Below are positions 47,701 to 57,300 of a stretch of DNA of 64,000 bases, piece by piece. The position numbers and the translations under genes were made by a program. The notes under the pieces are model-generated. The model made no database searches. It saw nothing but the letters and a program-made list of their open reading frames with translations, and was not told the origin of the DNA. The first letter of the stretch is position 1. Each line of letters begins with the position of its first letter. The stretch spans positions 434,001 to 498,000 of the forward strand of contig CCKK01000002.1 in the NCBI GenBank assembly GCA_001048675.1, written 5' to 3'. The stretch comes from Vibrio diabolicus (GTDB lineage Bacteria; Pseudomonadota; Gammaproteobacteria; Enterobacterales; Vibrionaceae).

Positions 47701-50666
47701 AAGGAACCTTACCAAAACTGACCAATGTGACATTTAACCCCGAGCATCAGAGCGTGGGTCAAAGCGTGAGTGTCTCGCTTGAGTTTGATAAAGAGCTCCA
47801 AGAGGCGACCGCTACACTTGGCGGCAATCGCATCAGTTCTCTGTCCGCAACGGCAGATAAAAAGGTCTGGGTTGGTGATGTACAAGTTCCGAGCACCACG
47901 CTGTTAAGTGTCGACTTGGTTGTTAGTCAGTTTAAAGATTTGACTGGTAACATAGGGGAGGATAACACCGCTCACGAATTACCTATCACGCCGACCTTAG
48001 CCATCACTCCAGTGGGCAGTGTGAATGAAATGCAAGCCGCCACGTTACAATTCGATGGCACGTCAACACGTTTTGACGGCCAGTCCCTTCGTCTTGAAGT
48101 GAAAGCCCAAGGCAGCGCTGCCGTATTGAAAAGCAGCAGTGCAACGGTACAAGCTGGTGGCACTTGGACCAGTGACGCAATGGATATGAGTCATCAAACC
48201 AATGGCACTTATACCGTGATTGTGACGGGGACGAACTCAGCGGGCATTGAAGTGAGTGAAAGCCAGAGCTTTACACTCGCACAGTCTCTGCCAACGTTGA
48301 CTAACGTGACGTTTACTCCTGAGCACCAAGCCATCGGCCAAAGCGTGACGGTGACGCTGGAATTCGATAAAGCATTGCAAGCTGCCGTTGCAGAGTTAGG
48401 TGGCACAACGATCACTTCATTAGTGGCAACCGCGGACCCAAGCGTTTGGACTGGTGATGTGGTGGTACCAAGCACGTCAGAGCTCAATGTGGCGTTGCTT
48501 GTTCGTGACTTCCAAGACTTGTCAGGGAATACAGGTAGCCAGAACATGGCTTACTCCATGCCAATCACGCCGACCTTAGTCATCACGCCAGTGGGCAATG
48601 TGGATGAAACGCATGCTGCCACGCTACAATTCGAAGGTACGTCGACACGTTTTGACGGTCAGTCGCTGCGTCTTGAAGTGAAAGCCCAAGGCAGCGCGAC
48701 GGTACTAAAAAGCAGCAGTGCAACGGTACAAGCCGGTGGCACTTGGACCAGTGACGCAATGGACATGAGTCACCAAACCAACGGCACTTACACCGTGATT
48801 GTGACAGGGACGAACTCTGCGGGCATTGAAGTGAGTGAAAGCCAGAGCTTTACACTCGCGCAATCTCTGCCAACCTTGACTAACGTGACGTTTACGCCTG
48901 AGCACCAAGCCATCGGCCAAAGCGTGACGGTGACGTTGGAATTCGATAAAGATCTGCAATCCGCAGCGGCAGAGTTAGGTGGCACGACGATCACCTCATT
49001 AGTGGCAACCGCGGACCCAAGCGTTTGGACTGGTGATGTGGTGGTACCAAGCACGTCAGAGCTCAATGTGGCGTTGCTGGTTCGTGACTACCAAGACTTA
49101 TCAGGGAATGCCGGTAGCCAGAATACGACTTACTCCATGCCGATCACGCCGACCTTAGCCATCACTCCAGTGGGCAGTGTGGATGAAACGCATGCCGCCA
49201 CACTACAATTCGAAGGTACGTCGACACGTTTTGACGGTCAGTCCTTGCGTCTTGAAGTGAAAGCCCAAGGCAGCGCGACGGTATTGAAAAGCAGCAGCGC
49301 GACAGTACAAGCCGGTGGCACTTGGATCAGTGACGCGATTGAGATGAGTCACCAAACCAACGGTACTTATACTGTGATTGTGACAGGGACGAACTCAGCG
49401 GGTATTGAAGTGAGTGAAAGCCAGAGCTTTACACTCGCGCAGTCTCTGCCAACCTTGACTAACGTGACGTTTACTCCTGAGCACCAAGCCATCGGCCAAA
49501 GCGTGACGGTGACGCTGGAATTCGATAAAGATTTGCAATCCGCCGCTGCGGAGTTAGGTGGTACCACGATCACCTCATTAGTGGCAACCGGGGATCCAAG
49601 CGTTTGGGCTGGTGATGTGGTGGTACCAGGCTCGTCAGAACTCAATGTGGCGTTGCTTGTTCGTGACTACCAAGACTTATCAGGAAATACCGGTAGCCAG
49701 AACACGGCTTACTCCATACCGATCACGCCGACCTTAGCTATTACGCCGGTGGGCAGTGTGAATGAAATGCAAGCCGCCACGCTACAATTCGAAGGTACGT
49801 CGACACGTTTTGACGGCCAGTCCCTGCGTCTTGAAGTGAAAGCACAAGGCAGCGCGACGGTACTAAAAAGCAGCAGTGCAACGGTACAAGCTGGTGGCAC
49901 TTGGACCAGTGACGCAATGGATATGAGTCACCAAACCAATGGCACTTATACTGTGATGGTGACGGGGACAAACTCAGCGGGCATTGAAGTGAGTGAAAGC
50001 CAGAGCTTTACACTCGCGCAGTCTCTGCCAACGCTGACTAATGTGACGTTTACGCCTGAGCATCAAGCCATCGGCCAAAGCGTGACGGTAACGCTGGAAT
50101 TCGATAAAGATCTGCAATCCGCCGCAGCGGAGTTAGGTGGCACGACGATCACCTCATTAGTGGCAACAGCGGACCCAAGCGTTTGGACTGGTGATGTGGT
50201 GGTACCAAGCACGTCAGAGCTCAATGTGGCGTTGCTTGTTCGTGACTACCAAGACTTATCAGGGAATACAGGTAGCCAGAACACGACTTACTCCTTGCCA
50301 ATCACACCAACAATACATCTAGATGCTATCAACGATGTTACTGGAGTGGAAAGCGTGACAGTAAGTGGTAGCAGTGAACGGTTTGAAGATGGTGAGTATA
50401 TAGATATCAAAGCAGTCGACGCTGATGGTACAGAGGCTACAGGCATGGCAACCGTATTTTCAGACTCATGGACAATTGACTTAGATCTTTCAGGACTGAA
50501 AGACGGGGCGGTGACGATTTATGTGAATGGTACCAACAAGCTGTCTGCCTCTGCTGAAGAGGCTCAAGCAACATTTAACTATGATCGTTACGCAAGTACG
50601 GCCTCTTTAGGAGCTGTCTATAACCGATATTTTGGCGAGAACAGAACCTTTAAAGATGCCGCATAA
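44679..50666 (+). CDS. Giant repeat-rich surface lipoprotein, C-terminal part
   Basis: The 1,995-residue second frame continues the same protein (KQTSLYVKATDIYGFESSSN) and consists almost entirely of Ig-like beta-sandwich repeats. The last third is four tandem 193-residue (579-bp) repeats plus a diverged half repeat before them; each carries an Ig-like pair of about 95 residues with the blocks SRFDGQSLRLEVKA and TNGTYTVIVTGTNSAG. The repeats differ in only a few residues, so the array was homogenised recently. The frame change at the start is the same indel described for the N-terminal part. A terminator with 13-bp arms follows at 50665-50695. Confidence 0.8.
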   Translation: MKKQTSLYVKATDIYGFESSSNTHKVILDRDGPTLGLSGFNANDYYLGNYVFDLTALDLNANGDVSINGVNRESLEYWTFSDLEPLPGSPGKKINEDLKVSLSDLGTGTHKVRLKGSDVRGNTTLTSGEQDFTVKVYNSIPQVALAMSYADGTPITNNTIYQDGNIVLTLDIVDDSGVDRIDSTYRFSGEQNGTNFTFSETADGTWTATLLSTQIAKDGNYELDIKVYNKVRYLDEKDRKVGKVNQTFSVQREGVVLSVASPLDFQNYLSDGVLDVTFTTLSAVKAKTLECWVREEYNSLDAPPTNEQPTSGVINVSQEPYSCSVNVGQNMTKAPVTLITKTLGTNGRETINKFNFSMVDIDAPTVVDGNSYSFKGSDVWFDEALKKKMLTFELSFNDALSGVNTESSDKYPKLVRNLGNKAYTPTTCAKGVGNIKCTYSESYADIIDGLSTTQEYKIKNVSDLAGNLTPEHDLLLELPKGSVVVEITDPVGNTTINGQQLVAKFRIKLYENSRLDNVMARFGTESYNYKDNPEKFAQLEVCADDPTYKCSTFTSELPSDADGKTIRTTITATDVWSRVGEATVDIKVDNTPPSVGDEIIVTESPTNPDNVRFRFDITDTGSSLAKVNYSVLNPSYQEERVEDGNGSSTYFELPKSQLEGRGSITVDIKATDSVGLYSDIRKVIDISVPKVTVDFDGITSLQGGKLFLTKASQPFTLSTVEGERVKASQYSVELIPSLGDSLRYSGDVISSSGNGMMNFAVDNQGSYTLKVTVTDSVGRENTSFELLGKSYDGQVIESIVDYDVPSISGLSANQISKIPTNDKYQLEISAYITDKNLNLVTSKAVSGGSTVAPQAITEPTTEAGPYVISYLLPKGDHTITVAATDKVDNKSESSIDAHVEAATVPGLSISTASSAPLFGGEEITLAFNFTEEVTNFDISDVHLVASDSGATGTLKQDTWSTSDNITWTVNYISPEKQDKNITIQVEDNSYQSTNTIPGKGSSLSIAVEGTLPKLTNVTFNPEHQSVGQSVSVSLEFDKELQEATATLGGNRISSLSATADKKVWVGDVQVPSTTLLSVDLVVSQFKDLTGNIGEDNTAHELPITPTLAITPVGSVNEMQAATLQFDGTSTRFDGQSLRLEVKAQGSAAVLKSSSATVQAGGTWTSDAMDMSHQTNGTYTVIVTGTNSAGIEVSESQSFTLAQSLPTLTNVTFTPEHQAIGQSVTVTLEFDKALQAAVAELGGTTITSLVATADPSVWTGDVVVPSTSELNVALLVRDFQDLSGNTGSQNMAYSMPITPTLVITPVGNVDETHAATLQFEGTSTRFDGQSLRLEVKAQGSATVLKSSSATVQAGGTWTSDAMDMSHQTNGTYTVIVTGTNSAGIEVSESQSFTLAQSLPTLTNVTFTPEHQAIGQSVTVTLEFDKDLQSAAAELGGTTITSLVATADPSVWTGDVVVPSTSELNVALLVRDYQDLSGNAGSQNTTYSMPITPTLAITPVGSVDETHAATLQFEGTSTRFDGQSLRLEVKAQGSATVLKSSSATVQAGGTWISDAIEMSHQTNGTYTVIVTGTNSAGIEVSESQSFTLAQSLPTLTNVTFTPEHQAIGQSVTVTLEFDKDLQSAAAELGGTTITSLVATGDPSVWAGDVVVPGSSELNVALLVRDYQDLSGNTGSQNTAYSIPITPTLAITPVGSVNEMQAATLQFEGTSTRFDGQSLRLEVKAQGSATVLKSSSATVQAGGTWTSDAMDMSHQTNGTYTVMVTGTNSAGIEVSESQSFTLAQSLPTLTNVTFTPEHQAIGQSVTVTLEFDKDLQSAAAELGGTTITSLVATADPSVWTGDVVVPSTSELNVALLVRDYQDLSGNTGSQNTTYSLPITPTIHLDAINDVTGVESVTVSGSSERFEDGEYIDIKAVDADGTEATGMATVFSDSWTIDLDLSGLKDGAVTIYVNGTNKLSASAEEAQATFNYDRYASTASLGAVYNRYFGENRTFKDAA
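47991..50306 (+). repeat. Four tandem 579-bp coding repeats
   Basis: Unit starts at CCGACCTTAG: 47991, 48570, 49149, 49728, next unit edge 50307. Spacing is exactly 579 bp in each case (193 codons) and identity is very high. The units encode Ig-like pairs in the giant lipoprotein. Recombination could change copy number. Confidence 0.9.
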
Positions 50667-50695
50667 ATAAAGCGAGCGTTTAGCTCGCTTTATTT
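50665..50695. terminator. Intrinsic terminator after the giant lipoprotein gene
   Basis: Perfect 13-bp arms (AAATAAAGCGAGC and its complement), loop GTTTA, overlapping the stop codon. Confidence 0.9.
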
Positions 50696-51435
50696 ATTTG
50701 GGACTTTTTGTGATATTTATCAAAATAATTGCCTTTATTGATAAGTTACTCGAATTAATGAATCGTCTTAATACAAGGCTGAATATCTATAATAACTAGG
50801 CCAATGTTGCTTTTAGGTGTGTATGACGTGATTGTGATGGTCGCTCGGTAGATGCTGTGGTGAATGTGTCGCGTTGAAAATCTTTTTAAATATTATATAT
50901 TTACGCTCGCTTCTATACTCTGAGTATAGTGTTCTGCATGAGGTCGATGGGTAATACCTCGCCTCTTTAACTCGCGATGAAGCAAATTTAATCCTAGCAA
51001 GCTTCAGAGCAGTTACTTTTGTGAGTGCGTAATGCGCTCACCTTTTTATTTAAACTTCCTCAGTAACAGTCAATTTGTTGTTTGTTGCTGAGGAGGGCAT
51101 CTCATCAGCTTCTGACTTTCCGAGCGCTTACCTCAAGCTCACGTTATTACGATTTTTGTTAACTTCAGGCCATAAATTAAATTTTTTTAGATAGTAAGAT
51201 TTTACCATTTTGACAGAGTGGGTGATGTTACTGGCTTTTATTGTGGTTAAATCGCATGTTTTGATAGTAAAAATTACCATTTTTTTGGTTGTTTTTTGAT
51301 TTCGGGCGATTTTTCTATCTCGTTGAAAATCAATGGCTAAGTAAGTAGGATACGCAGACCAAATCGTACTTGTAAGCCTTATCAGCTTAATTGTCACCGC
51401 AGCCATATTTACGATGTTGGTTGTGGAGAATTCAA
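50696..51435. other. Intergenic region upstream of the MIX operon
   Basis: About 740 bases with no protein gene. It holds a 17-bp palindrome (CTATACTCTGAGTATAG at 50913-50929), a -10-like TATAGT overlapping it, and a terminator-like hairpin ahead of a T run (51021-51048), consistent with a small RNA. The remaining 390 bases up to the MIX start show no clear feature. Confidence 0.6.
50937..51048 (+). ncRNA. Putative small RNA
   Basis: Between the TATAGT box (50925-50930, with TTACGC 18 bases upstream) and the terminator stem GTGAGTGC/GCGCTCAC plus T5 at 51021-51048 there is no reading frame. A small 5' stem GAGGT/ACCTC (50940-50960) supports a structured RNA. No known RNA family is recognised. 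Confidence 0.3.
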
Positions 51436-53091
51436 ATGCATTTAGTTTGCAAATTTATACCTAGCTCGAAGCTATCCTCCAACGAGCTATCTTATGTTCT
51501 TACACCGGACGAGTGTATAGGACAGCTTTCGCGTTTGCGAAATTCAGATGACATCCTTAGAAACCTCCCTAAAGAATTGGCGCAAAAGATTTCCATCTCT
51601 GCCAAAAAAACGACCAGCGCATTGCTAGCTGCTATAAGAATCGAATTGGGAAAAGGCAATTGGGTGTCATTATCTACCGTTGCTCGTCGGTCGCCATTGA
51701 CGGACTCTCAGCTGCAAAGCTTCCCTAGACTTAAATCACTCGTTGACTCTGTATCTGCTTCGAATGAAAGCAAAGCTTTTAAAGCAGGATACAAGCAGGT
51801 TACCGAAGATGTTGCTTTAGTTCGTAGTTACACGCATGTCCCTTCTGAGCCAAGTCCAGATCAAAAAATCGTTGTCGAGTTTGCAGGGCAGTGGTCTAGC
51901 AACGCGGCATGTTTGATGTTGGGAAAAACCGAAGCTCAAAAAGAAAAAGTGACTGTAGGCAAGGCTGATACCGAAAACAAACACCGCAGCCTCGCGACAT
52001 TTAAAGATCTCGAAGCTGAGGGCAAAACGCTTTACATCAAAATCCCTTGTTCCGACCAGCCTCAGCCAATTTTGCTTAAACTCGCCGAAGACCTGCAACC
52101 CGTTGATAAAGAAACTCAGATGGATGAGTGGGATAACGTGTTGGTGCCTGTGAGACCTTTGGCTTACTTAGATGGCAGCAACGACAAAGCAAAAGCTTCT
52201 GACCTGCGTGGTGGTTTCCTTTATGTGTTTTGGAAAGGGAAGCTTTGGCGAGAGATGGCCATAAACGAGAAAGGTTATTACCAAGATGTTGACGTCGAGT
52301 ATTACCGTACCCTAGAGCAAGAAGAAAAGAAAAAGGACACACCTCAGGTAATACAAAGAAGCGCAAGCGGCTTTGCCATGGCGCATTTCTGGGCTCCTTA
52401 CAAAATATCGGGTGAAGTCCAACAGGGAGAAAATGGACTCAAGATCATTTTCTCACCAAAGCAAAAGCGCTTTGCTCAAATTGAGGCATTAGAATCGGAT
52501 GCTGCTTTGCTTGAGAAATCCAGCACACCATTAGATGAATTAAGCAGTTACAGTGACGCACAGTCATTCAGTGCACAAGAATTCACCTCCGATGTAGATA
52601 GCGCCGCCATCCACAAAGTTACCGAAGACGACATGCCATGGCTGAGCGACCAACAAGCCATAGTTCGCAGCTATGACCAGAGTAATACCGTGATTGCTTA
52701 TGTTGACGGAAAAAACAGTGGCTTATTATTCCGGGTGGATGTTGGTACGTCTGGCATCACCGCTTTGAATTCACTCTATGTGATCGATCACAATAGCGAC
52801 TATAAAGACGTCTTTGATTTAGAGTTTTATGAAGGGGAAGACCACGACTGGCAGCAAGCGTTGTTAAGTGGGCTACCATCGGACGGGGTCTTTACTATGT
52901 CCCTAGTACATGACCAAGACCCAGACAGTCGTCACGTACTTTTTGATCGGGTCGCTTACAACGATTTATTTGTTGAACCTGATAGCGCTACTGAACGTTC
53001 GCCCGAAGCTCATCCAAACGATAAGCCTAAAGGTATGACTGCAGCAGAAAAACAACGCTTTGAGTCATTAGTGCTGGATTGGTCGTTGTAA
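51436..53091 (+). CDS. MIX-domain T6SS effector or co-effector
   Basis: From ATG 51436 (GGAG seven bases upstream) 551 residues. The MIX signature (hRxGhhYhh) is present as L257-RGGFLYVF265, preceded at residues 237-240 by VPVR (the shPhR block) and followed by FAMAHFWAPYK (about residues 309-319). MIX proteins are secreted by T6SS, mostly as N-termini of polymorphic toxins; here no toxin domain follows, which fits MIX co-effectors that carry a separate effector. The next two genes, with a 23-base gap and an eight-base overlap, would be its partners. The regulator vasH, clpV and hcp lie immediately downstream on the chromosome. Confidence 0.82.
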   Translation: MHLVCKFIPSSKLSSNELSYVLTPDECIGQLSRLRNSDDILRNLPKELAQKISISAKKTTSALLAAIRIELGKGNWVSLSTVARRSPLTDSQLQSFPRLKSLVDSVSASNESKAFKAGYKQVTEDVALVRSYTHVPSEPSPDQKIVVEFAGQWSSNAACLMLGKTEAQKEKVTVGKADTENKHRSLATFKDLEAEGKTLYIKIPCSDQPQPILLKLAEDLQPVDKETQMDEWDNVLVPVRPLAYLDGSNDKAKASDLRGGFLYVFWKGKLWREMAINEKGYYQDVDVEYYRTLEQEEKKKDTPQVIQRSASGFAMAHFWAPYKISGEVQQGENGLKIIFSPKQKRFAQIEALESDAALLEKSSTPLDELSSYSDAQSFSAQEFTSDVDSAAIHKVTEDDMPWLSDQQAIVRSYDQSNTVIAYVDGKNSGLLFRVDVGTSGITALNSLYVIDHNSDYKDVFDLEFYEGEDHDWQQALLSGLPSDGVFTMSLVHDQDPDSRHVLFDRVAYNDLFVEPDSATERSPEAHPNDKPKGMTAAEKQRFESLVLDWSL

Positions 53092-53114
53092 CCTAAATAG
53101 AAAATGGATTAAGA

Positions 53115-54356
53115 ATGAAAAAGAAAATATTACTCGGCTTGGGTTTGACGACTGTTGTTGTCGCGGGTGTTGGTTACATAGCAACTAAACCCTATTTTGA
53201 CGAAAAAGCTCGAATAGAATTATTGGCGGACCAATTAGAGTCACGTATTAATACGCGATTTAATGATGGAAGTAAGTGGAGATACCGCTATTCTTTTGAA
53301 ATACCTAATAACCCGAAGGTAGCAGATTGGAATACTGAGAATGTTAAGCTCCCTCAGATATTGTTTACTATCGAAAACCGAGAAGATAAATCCAAGGTCA
53401 GTTACTGGGCATTAAACATTGATGGTACTGACCCTCAATTGCTGATCCCTGAAGGGGTATTGCCGCCCGCGCCTAATACTGGGATTGATTATGCTAAATA
53501 TATGTCACGATCGCCAAATGGCCGCTACCTTGTTATCCCTCAGAAAGATAGCACTGTGTTGTATGATCTAAGTAATGGTGAAATAACTGACATTAGTGAG
53601 GAATATGGTGCAACTCGTCACGACGTAATGTGGGATATAGACAGCACACAAGTTGTTGTTAAAAAAAGAGATGAACTCCTGCTAGTTAAGTTAAGCACAA
53701 GAGAGATAGTGAAGTTTACCGATGTAAATGGTCCAGAAGCACGTTACATGACCTCTTTTGCCAAGCCTTATATGAGCCAGTCAGAGCAAGCGATATATTT
53801 TAGTTACGAACCCGGTCTGGCGGGGTTTGGCTGTAAAGGAGAGGAAGAGGAGTATCTCGAAACTTTTGGGGAGAGTGATGTTCCAAAATGCGGGAACACA
53901 TTTGTGTTCGATGCCAAAACATTAAAATTGATCGATCGCGGTGATTTTACTCCGGATAGCTACGATTGTAATGTTTGGGGCGGTACGTATGGAGATGGCT
54001 TCTACTGCCTCGGAGGTGCGGCATACCGTTTGGGAAGACCATCTGAAAAAATAGGCAACTTCCCTGCTACGGTCGATCTGTTGGCTTTTAATGGTAGTGA
54101 CATGTGGTTCGTACCTGTTAATGGTCGAAATATAACCCGCGTGTTACACCAGCCAACTGAGAATAGCCCTACCACAGAAATGATATACCTTTACGGTGCT
54201 AAAGGCGTAACAAAATCTGCGTTTGGTTTTGGCTTTAGTCGTTATGTAATTGAGCATAAAGAGGCGGATAATTGGAGCGAATCACTCTACCCACTGCCAA
54301 CCTACGCTGACATCGAAAAAGCAAAAACAGTTCTAGAGGAGCGTAATCATGGCTAG
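53115..54356 (+). CDS. Membrane-anchored periplasmic beta-propeller-like protein
   Basis: A 413-residue protein: a Lys-rich start and a single N-terminal hydrophobic helix (KKKILLGLGLTTVVVAGVGYIAT), then a beta-rich periplasmic body with repeated SRSPNGRYLVIPQ and WDIDSTQVVVKK-type strands typical of a propeller, and several Cys residues. I do not recognise a named family. It lies between the MIX gene and the large OmpA-domain gene, overlapping the latter by eight bases. A membrane-anchored periplasmic protein in this position could be the immunity protein or an assembly factor. This is inference from context. Confidence 0.72.
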   Translation: MKKKILLGLGLTTVVVAGVGYIATKPYFDEKARIELLADQLESRINTRFNDGSKWRYRYSFEIPNNPKVADWNTENVKLPQILFTIENREDKSKVSYWALNIDGTDPQLLIPEGVLPPAPNTGIDYAKYMSRSPNGRYLVIPQKDSTVLYDLSNGEITDISEEYGATRHDVMWDIDSTQVVVKKRDELLLVKLSTREIVKFTDVNGPEARYMTSFAKPYMSQSEQAIYFSYEPGLAGFGCKGEEEEYLETFGESDVPKCGNTFVFDAKTLKLIDRGDFTPDSYDCNVWGGTYGDGFYCLGGAAYRLGRPSEKIGNFPATVDLLAFNGSDMWFVPVNGRNITRVLHQPTENSPTTEMIYLYGAKGVTKSAFGFGFSRYVIEHKEADNWSESLYPLPTYADIEKAKTVLEERNHG

Positions 54357-57300
54357 GGCTAAGATTGAACAGCACTCTCTCTACTTGATGGGACAATTAG
54401 TTGGACCAGCTGGAGAAGCAATTACTGGCAATGGGCTTTATCCATTACCCGGCTTTGCATTAGCCCTTCCAGAGTTAACAGTTGGTCAAACTGTGGATGG
54501 TAGCAGTAGTAAGAATGAGTCACCACTATACTTCAGTGATTCATCGGGTAGGCTACAAGGTTGGAATACAAAGGTTCAATCAGTTGAAGAACTTGATGGG
54601 TACAAGCTTGCTTCAACGCCACTATTAATTTCTGCTAAGGCTGCGGAAAAGAAGCTAAAACCTGTCTACATTCCACCTTACTTAATTCCGGCAGCGGTTA
54701 TGTCTGGAGATACTGCTTGGACGAAACGCTTAGCACAATTAGCCACAGAGGCAGTTATTACGAGCGCTGAAGTTGAAGTCTCACGCTTGCGTGGCTGGCA
54801 AATCAAAGAAGATTTGAAAAAGGCTGTAGCCGAGAGACAATTTTTAGCGCCCGAATTAGCCGAGTTCTTTGTCCATAAAGCTGAGGCGGCAGAAGAGGAG
54901 CTGTGTCAAAAAAAAGGCGCGTATAGACGTCTGTATGAACAAATTTATAGCGGAAACTATAAACATAATTTTTATTATCTGCGCATTCCTCAAGTTTGGA
55001 CCATCAATTTATTCTTCTCAGCCGACTATTTTGAGGGGGCAGAAGTTACTTTATCTGGACAACCGGAAAACTTGAGCATCAAAGGGGATGCTAACGATAT
55101 AGGCAATAAAATAACCAGTCGAGTAAGGCCGGTAACATACTTTGATATTGCAAATCAGGCCAGTGGCTCTGACGTTGCAAAGGAAGTAACCCAATATGTC
55201 GCCACATTTTGGATCACAGGTGGTCATCTAGATGATGATGAACAAATTAAGCAATTAGTCCGCTTTGATATAGATTTAAATACGATTAATGCTTACTTGG
55301 AAGATAACCTAGATCTCGAAGATGAAAATCAAAAACGCCAATTGGAAGAGAGGTTAGCCCGAGTTGATGAGTTAAGCCTCCCAAACAATTGCTACTCCTT
55401 ATCTGAGCAAGTTTTACACTTGCCTATTTATTCAATAGCAGGGCGCAGCATAATCCTTTCTGGTGATCCCATCTCTGTTGAAGAGTCACTGTTTCAACAT
55501 GCGCCAGATACGTTTAAAGGTTGGTTAGATTGGAGTAAAAACCTACCATATACCAGTAAGAACAAAGCCGCGCCCGGTGCGCAACCGGCGATTAACATTC
55601 TAAATTCCATTGGGAACTATAAAGACGTTATTGAGGCTTCAGCGTCTGGCGTGATGGACCCATTCAGCATGACAACAGTCCATAAAGCGTTCAGCGCAGG
55701 TTTGAATGGAGATCAAGCCGGGGATATGTTGGAGGCATTAAAACTCGCGGTCGGTATTGATGCTAAAGCGAAGGGGTTCTTAGATTTTGCGCAAAAGCTA
55801 AAGCCACCAGCACAAGGTACACTTGAGCCTATTTCTGACTTAGCAAGTGTACTAAACTGGTCAAACCACATTGGGAGCACCTTACCGAGCGTTTATACGA
55901 TTCCGCCGGTGTTGCAGCATTTCTGGCATAAGGTTGACGATAGGATTTTAACCCCTTTAAAGCCGGCCGTTCGGGCTATTGAATATGCACTTGATAAACC
56001 TTTTGGCTTTGCAGAGCTTGTTTCTAGTGGCCTTGAAATTCCGAAAGGTATTGATAATTCCGAGTCGGCGTTTAACGCCTATATTGATAAATCAAAGCAA
56101 TATGCTCAGAAAACACAATCGGTAATATCAACACTTTTATTGAGCGATGAAAAAGATCGTCAGGCACTGCTTGAGTCTGAAGCGGAACATAAAAAAGCGC
56201 TCCTTGAAGCATTCTCTGATAAAAGTGTAAGTCATAAAGTGCTGTTAAATGGTAGGCCGCTGTTAGAGAAAAAACGGGCAAAAGAAGGTGAGGCAAGCTA
56301 TCTCACGCTGTTTTTTGAATTTGATAGCGCAAATGATGAACTTACCAATTCTGATAAGAAGCTCGTTTCTAAAGTGGCTGAATATCTGCGTAATACAGAA
56401 TCAGAAATGTTGCTGAACATTGAAGGATATACGTGTGATATTGGCTCGGTGGAATACAACACTAAACTGTCGAAAAAACGTGCTTCGGCGCTGAAATCTT
56501 CAATTTTAGAAGATCTTGGCACTGATGCTATTAAGTGGGACCATCGAATATCTGCGCTTGGTAAAGGCGTTTATGCCGATAATGATACGAGTAATAGGCG
56601 CTTAAGTCGTCGAGCGGAGATGAAGTTCTACCTCAACTCTGCTTTTGAATATCCTGCTTGTAGAAGTTGGCTGCTAGCTCTGGAGAAAAATCGACAGAAA
56701 GCGGTTTTAGCTGAGATGAAAGTCCATGAGGAAATTTGGAAATTTTCCGGCCAAGCCTTTGATATTGCTTTAGGCTTTGCTGCGCCAATGCTCGGTCCAG
56801 GTGCTGCGTTAGCATATGGGTTGTATTGGTCAGGTGAAACCTTGGTTTCTACTTTGGATGGTGCAGCCAAAATTCTTAATAAAGAATTAGAAGAATACAA
56901 AGAGAAGCAGAAACGTTTTTCTGAATTTGATGTGGTAGGACAGGCGTTACTGTATCGCGGTTTACCTGCGTTCGATGAGCTGAGTGTTGTTGGCAAGGCA
57001 TATATAAAACGCGCTATAGCGCTCAATGGGCTGCTGCGATTGCTTCTACTTGAATCTCAAATAAAAGAAGAGAACAAAACAACGAATTACGTTTCGGAAT
57101 ATTACGCGGTTAATCACTTGACGTCTGGGCAAAGAGATCTTGATATTGAAGGCTATATAAAGACCTATCTTTTAAGTGATGAATGGGATTTGGGGGGAAC
57201 TTGGCTTCCTTCTTTCCACCTTGATGAAGCGTGGCTAGAAACAAAGAATATTTACCGTAGTGCTTCGGAAAGTGTGCTGAGTTTTGCTGCAATGACGAGT

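Noticed and set aside
48209..49971. Antisense open frames over the tandem repeats
   Set aside because: They recur once per repeat and mirror the codon pattern of the sense gene; they are shadows of the giant lipoprotein gene.
47991..50306. Regular repeats that might be read as a CRISPR array or satellite
   Set aside because: The 579-bp units are in frame, encode Ig-like domains and have no short repeat-spacer pattern.
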